Source: Paenibacillus sp. UNC499MF
Lineage (GTDB): Bacteria; Bacillota; Bacilli; Paenibacillales; NBRC-103111
Direction of reading: 5' to 3'
Length of the DNA: 64,000 bases
Assembly: GCF_900107975.1 (NCBI RefSeq)
Contig: NZ_FNVF01000001.1
Coordinates: forward strand, 683,895 to 747,894
A model generated the notes under the pieces. That model had not been told where the DNA came from. It saw only the letters and a list, made by a program, of their open reading frames with translations, and searched no databases. The stretch's first letter is position 1, and every line of letters begins with the position of its first letter. The translations under genes and the position numbers were made by a program. Positions 61,111 to 64,000 of the stretch are shown one piece after another.

Positions 61111-61973
61111 CGAGTAAAGCTGCCAGATTTCAAATCATAGAGGACCTGCGAGCACGCCATGGTCTGGTTTGGCTCTTGAAGCTAGCTGCGGTTTCCCGCT
61201 CAGGTTATTACAAGTGGAGAAAAAGCAGATCCGCGGCAAAAGAACGTCGATACAAGGAACATGAATTAGAATCGCATTTGCTTGCCATCCATCGCGTACA
61301 TCCCTATTTTGGTTATCTTCGAATGACGGTAGCTTTACGGAGGGAAGGTCTTAGGGTCAACCACAAAAAGGTGTACCGATTAATGAAACAATTAGGCATC
61401 TGTTCTGTCATTCGAAAGAAACGTCGATTCTTTGGAAAACAAGCTTCTGTGGTGAATCCAAATCGGCTTGAGCGCCAGTTCCGGGCAGATACGCCTCGAA
61501 CTAAGCTAGTTACGGACATTACCTATATCCGTGCTGGAGAACATTTTGTGTATCTCTCTGTCATTCAGGATTTATACAATAACGAAATTGTAGCGTGGCA
61601 TCTTTCTGAACGAAATGATCTCGCTTTGGTTCATGAAACGCTGGATAGACTCCGTCAGCACGTGGACTTGAGTGGCGCAATCCTGCACTCGGATCAAGGA
61701 TTTCAATATACCTCGAAACCCTTTAACCGTAAACTGAAACAGCTCGGCATGCTAGGCAGCCACTCCAGGCGTGGAAATTGTCTAGACAATGCCTGTATCG
61801 AGTCCTTCTTCTCTCATTTGAAGACCGAGAAAATATACTTGAATAAGGCGGCCGACAAAGCAGAGGTTGAACAGCAAGTAAGCGAATACGTATTGTTTTA
61901 CAACCAAAACCGATTCCAGAAAAAACTAAACGACCGTTCCCCGGTAGAATACCGGGAAACGGCCGCAGCTTAA
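61107..61973 (+). CDS. IS transposase OrfB (DDE, IS3 family)
   Basis: The 288-residue rve integrase-type protein has HTH_21 (RVHPYFGYLRMTVALRREGLRVNHKKVYRLMK) and the DDE triad in KLVTDITYI, AILHSDQGFQYTS and NACIESFFSHLKTE. It lies in the -1 frame relative to orfA, and that frame is open back to the slippery site. A GTG at 61107 could start a separate OrfB. No stop or frameshift damage is seen. Confidence 0.92.
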   Translation: MTSKAARFQIIEDLRARHGLVWLLKLAAVSRSGYYKWRKSRSAAKERRYKEHELESHLLAIHRVHPYFGYLRMTVALRREGLRVNHKKVYRLMKQLGICSVIRKKRRFFGKQASVVNPNRLERQFRADTPRTKLVTDITYIRAGEHFVYLSVIQDLYNNEIVAWHLSERNDLALVHETLDRLRQHVDLSGAILHSDQGFQYTSKPFNRKLKQLGMLGSHSRRGNCLDNACIESFFSHLKTEKIYLNKAADKAEVEQQVSEYVLFYNQNRFQKKLNDRSPVEYRETAAA

Positions 61974-62148
61974 ATCTTGTCTTTTTTGTACTGTCTACTT
62001 GACAGGGTTATGACCACATGCGCGGTTTTTTTGTTGATTCCGCAGGGCTGTATTTTTCGTGCGACTAAACCTTCAAACTCACGTATATGTAAATATATGG
62101 TTGAGAATGGTGTGGGAATAACCGTCACCGGACATAAAGGAGTAGAGC

Positions 62149-62628
62149 ATGATTAAAAAAATCGGGCTTGTGCTGCTGCTTACGATTGCCGCAGGTATCA
62201 TTCTTTACAACTGGAACGAGTACAGAGAAAAAAGTTTGGCGGATGTAATACCGCTTCAAGCCGGTGAATTTACTTGGATGGGCTTTAGCGAAAATAGGCC
62301 CATGCAGGATGATAAACCGTTTGAATGGGGAACGAAAGACAAGGAGCCGATGGAGGAGCTTCTCGCGTTTTTAAACCAGTATAGAGTGAAAAAAAAGCAT
62401 GTCGGCTACGAAGCATTGAGTCAAGAGGTTACGGCCTTGATGAACTCCGGGTCCGCTTTCCATTTTGAACTTGTGCGTGATAAAGCCGAAACAGTTTTAA
62501 TTTACGCAAATCACAATACCGTTTATGTTTTGACGGACCGCTTGTACGAAATTAAAAACGGGCCGATTAAAAGGGAATGGATCGGCGCCTTCAATGAAAA
62601 ATACCGGAAGATTTACAGGGATTCTTAA
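62149..62628 (+). CDS. Membrane-anchored protein of unknown function
   Basis: The 159-residue protein has an N-terminal signal anchor (KKIGLVLLLTIAAGIILYNW) and a mixed alpha/beta outer domain (SLADVIPLQAGEFTWMGFSE, EELLAFLNQYRVKKKHV, FHFELVRDKAETVLIYANHNTVYVLT). I do not recognise the family. AAAGGAG precedes the ATG. GC is lower than the average here, like the IS next door. The gene ends at a terminator. Confidence 0.72.
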   Translation: MIKKIGLVLLLTIAAGIILYNWNEYREKSLADVIPLQAGEFTWMGFSENRPMQDDKPFEWGTKDKEPMEELLAFLNQYRVKKKHVGYEALSQEVTALMNSGSAFHFELVRDKAETVLIYANHNTVYVLTDRLYEIKNGPIKREWIGAFNEKYRKIYRDS

Positions 62629-62651
62629 GCCTTCGCATGAAGGCTTTTTTT
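62627..62651 (+). terminator. Intrinsic terminator after the unknown gene
   Basis: AAGCCTTC/GAAGGCTT around GCAT, followed by seven Ts. It overlaps the stop codon. Confidence 0.88.
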
Positions 62652-62680
62652 GTTACGGATTGATCAGCAGAAATTTTCGG

Positions 62681-62709
62681 TTGACAAAAAGAAGAAGGAG
62701 GGGTATCTT
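62681..62709 (+). promoter_or_regulatory. Promoter of the quinone reductase/arsR-type operon
   Basis: Perfect -35 TTGACA (62681-62686) and -10 TATCTT (62704-62709) are 17 bp apart. Confidence 0.7.
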
Positions 62710-62710
62710 T

Positions 62711-62745
62711 GGTTTAAAGGTTTAAAGGTTTAAATGTTTAAACAT
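62711..62745. promoter_or_regulatory. TTTAAA repeats and palindrome, candidate ArsR-type operator
   Basis: Three tandem GGTTTAAA units (62711-62734) run into a perfect 12-bp palindrome ATGTTTAAACAT (62734-62745). They cover the predicted transcription start, so bound repressor would block it. Confidence 0.55.
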
Positions 62746-62789
62746 ATAGACATATAAATGTTAGTAATGATCTTACGGAGGTTTTTCTT

Positions 62790-63386
62790 ATGACAACACA
62801 GGCACCGTCACGCGTCTTAATTATTCAAGGGCATCCCGACCGGGAGAGCTACTGCACCGCTTTGGCGGAATCGTATCGCAAGGGGGCAATCGCAGCCGGA
62901 GCGGAGGTCCGTTTCGTCCAGATCGGCGATCTCGATTTCAATCCGAATCTGGCTTACGGCTACAGAAAGCGGACGGAGCTGGAGCCCGACCTGCTTGAAA
63001 TTCAGGAGTCGATCCGGTGGGCGAATCATGTCGTGTTCGTGTATCCGACCTGGTGGTGGACCATGCCCGCGCTTCTCAAAGGGATGATCGACCGGGTATT
63101 TCTTCCGGGCTTCGCTTTTAAGTACAAGAGCAAGGACTCCCTCATCTGGGAAAAACTGCTTAAAGGGAAGAGCGCACGCCTCATTGTGACGATGGACACT
63201 CCCGTATGGTATTATCAGACTATAAGCGGAAGTCCCGGCCACAAGGCGATGAAGAAGGGGACCCTCGAATTCAGCGGATTTAAGCCGGTACGCGTCACAA
63301 CGCTCGGACCGCTCAAATTATCCACGGCGGACAAGCGAAAGTCCTGGCTGGACAAAGCCGAGCATCTCGGTCGCAAGCTGATCTAG
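62790..63386 (+). CDS. NAD(P)H-dependent oxidoreductase, flavodoxin fold (quinone reductase-like)
   Basis: The 198-residue FMN protein of the YwrO/MdaB/KefF type has RVLIIQGHPDRESYCTALAESYR, NHVVFVYPTWWWTMPALLKGMIDRVFLPGFAFKY and MDTPVWYYQTI signatures. It reduces quinones or other electrophiles. The upstream repeat operator and an ArsR-type gene 50 bp downstream suggest regulation by a redox or electrophile sensor. GGAGG lies before the ATG. Confidence 0.92.
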   Translation: MTTQAPSRVLIIQGHPDRESYCTALAESYRKGAIAAGAEVRFVQIGDLDFNPNLAYGYRKRTELEPDLLEIQESIRWANHVVFVYPTWWWTMPALLKGMIDRVFLPGFAFKYKSKDSLIWEKLLKGKSARLIVTMDTPVWYYQTISGSPGHKAMKKGTLEFSGFKPVRVTTLGPLKLSTADKRKSWLDKAEHLGRKLI

Positions 63387-63437
63387 CGTCCTCACTCCAC
63401 ACCCTGCGGCCGCATCGATGAAGAAAGATGTGATCGT

Positions 63438-63818
63438 ATGAGCGGAACAACTGAACAGACTACTATGGAATACTTCGAGCAGTGCACGAATCTGTTCCGG
63501 ACATTGGGAGATCCGGCCAGACAGCAGATTATTTTGCTGCTCGGCAAGCACGGGCCCATGAACGTCAAAAGCATCACGGAGCATTCGCACCTGTCGAGGC
63601 CGGCCATTTCCCATCATCTCAAACTGCTCAAGCAGGCGGAGATCGTAACGATCCGTCAGCAGGGCACGGAAAAATACTATGCGCTTGATGCCGGGTCGGC
63701 CATGAAGCTCATGAAAGATCTTATCGCGGCATTCGAAAAAGAATGCCCGCCGGAAGCGGCGGGCGGAGAAGAAGGCGCGGGGCAGCCTTGCGAAGGCGGC
63801 GCCGCTGCCGAACGTTAG
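63438..63818 (+). CDS. ArsR-family winged-helix regulator
   Basis: The 126-residue protein has the ArsR fold: LFRTLGDPARQQIILLLGKHGPMNVKSITEHSHLSRPAISHHLKLLKQAEIVTIRQQGTEKYYALD. It lacks the CxC metal motif of arsenical sensors, and its only two Cys are near residue 15 and at the C-terminal end, so it may sense redox or an organic ligand. The C-terminal tail is Gly/Ala/Glu-rich. It probably represses the flavodoxin-fold gene upstream. Confidence 0.9.
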   Translation: MSGTTEQTTMEYFEQCTNLFRTLGDPARQQIILLLGKHGPMNVKSITEHSHLSRPAISHHLKLLKQAEIVTIRQQGTEKYYALDAGSAMKLMKDLIAAFEKECPPEAAGGEEGAGQPCEGGAAAER

Positions 63819-63824
63819 ATGCCG

Positions 63825-63865
63825 TTCATGCCGCCTGAGGAGCCAGACTATTCCGGCGGCATGAA
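63825..63865. repeat. Perfect 11-bp inverted repeat after the ArsR gene
   Basis: TTCATGCCGCC and GGCGGCATGAA are separated by 19 bases. No T-run follows, so it is not a typical terminator. Confidence 0.5.
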
Positions 63866-63934
63866 AGCGGGAAAAGTGCGGCAGGGCGGCAGTGCTTCGG
63901 ATGAGAAGTAAGGAAGCAGCATGTAAGCAAGAGC

Positions 63935-64000
63935 CAAGCAAGAACGAAGCAAGAACAAAGCAAGAACAAAGCAAGAACAAAGCAAGAACAAAGCAAGAAC
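63935..64000. repeat. 11-bp tandem repeat array, truncated by the window end
   Basis: Six consecutive units of [C/G/A]AAGCAAGAAC occupy 63935-64000; the last four are identical. It continues past the window. The 11-bp period does not match codons, so it is probably non-coding. Confidence 0.85.

Larger units (their letters stand above)
60736..62007 (+). mobile_element. IS3-family (IS150-like) insertion sequence, 1272 bp
   Basis: Ends are related: the left end CCCCTTTTAGTAGACA and the inverted right end CCCTGTCAAGTAGACA match at 11 of 16 positions and share a second block AAAAAAGACA further in. A 4-bp TTAT occurs directly at both flanks (60732-60735 and 62008-62011), as a target duplication. 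The element carries two overlapping transposase frames that look intact, so it may be active. GC content is lower than in surrounding genes. Confidence 0.88.
60717..62032 (+). terminator. Intrinsic terminator split by an IS element
   Basis: Left part 60717-60735 (CCGCGCGCATTGGTATTAT) and right part 62012-62032 (GACCACATGCGCGG then seven Ts) reconstitute a hairpin CGCGCATTGGT/ACCA(C)ATGCGCG with loop ATTATG when the IS and one TTAT copy are removed. It was probably the terminator of topB-ung. Confidence 0.75.

Noticed and set aside
63318..63980. Minus-strand frame across the ArsR gene and the 11-bp array
   Set aside because: It covers the real ArsR gene and its hydrophobic N-terminus is only the translated repeat array; no ribosome binding site is visible.

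Overview
The window looks like a chromosomal segment of a moderately GC-rich, endospore-forming-type member of the Bacillales, most likely Paenibacillaceae. The reasons are a Bacillus-type fad (fatty-acid beta-oxidation) regulon with a FadR operator, a YtxJ-type bacillithiol-associated protein, a HelD RNA-polymerase recycling motor, an LCP cell-wall protein, AAGGAGG-type ribosome binding sites with frequent TTG and GTG starts, and T-rich intrinsic terminators after most transcription units. I found no rRNA, tRNA or CRISPR array.

Layout. 1-6.3 kb holds small single-gene units: LCP protein, a small acidic protein, PfpI-like protein, rhomboid protease, a short FAD protein, an M24 peptidase and a TspO-like membrane protein. 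6.5-10.8 kb has a large secreted GHL10-type glycosidase-like protein with three internal repeats, then a metallophosphoesterase. 10.9-16.7 kb has an FAD oxidoreductase, an RpiR regulator, an unknown membrane protein and an ECF sigma/anti-sigma pair. 17.0-29.4 kb is a fatty-acid degradation island: fadR-etfB-etfA on the minus strand, divergent from fadF-fadN-fadA-fadE-acyl-CoA ligase on the plus strand, with a perfect FadR-type palindrome just downstream of the minus-strand promoter. 29.5-31.7 kb has a thioesterase, YtxJ and an EamA transporter, with a cluster of inverted repeats between the last two. 32-35 kb and 38.6-41 kb are two polar amino-acid ABC importers, separated by an M20 hydrolase, an unknown protein, an SGNH hydrolase and a hemolysin III-type protein. 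41-46.5 kb has two tandem DegV proteins, HelD, a MOSC protein and a YfcE-like phosphoesterase. 46.6-50.9 kb has a DUF5946-type protein and a LacI regulator with GH31 alpha-glucosidase under apparent LacI-type operators. 51.1-56.1 kb has a half-size DMT-like protein and a tightly overlapping copper/nos-maturation operon (YtkA-like lipoprotein, nosD, nosL, nosY, nosF, TlpA-like thioredoxin) with no nosZ beside it. 56.2-60.6 kb has a BadF-type sugar kinase, topoisomerase III and uracil-DNA glycosylase. 60.7-62.0 kb is a complete IS3-family (IS150-like) element. The end has an unknown membrane-anchored protein, a flavodoxin-fold quinone reductase/ArsR pair and the start of an 11-bp tandem repeat array.

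How it works together. FadR, the electron-transfer flavoprotein EtfBA, the membrane Fe-S oxidoreductase FadF and the acyl-CoA enzymes form one pathway: fatty acid activation, dehydrogenation, electron transfer through ETF and FadF to quinone, then hydration, oxidation and thiolysis. The two DegV proteins, if FakB-like, would add fatty-acid binding.

The most interesting observations are the IS element sitting exactly in the loop of an intrinsic terminator, the orphan nosDLYF operon, the inverted-repeat cluster at 30.47-30.64 kb, an eight-codon leader ORF coupled to an ABC ATPase gene, and the 34-bp tandem repeats at 16.8 kb. I did not find a clear candidate for a wholly new multi-gene defence or biosynthetic system. 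All calls rest on reading motifs and context; no database search was run.
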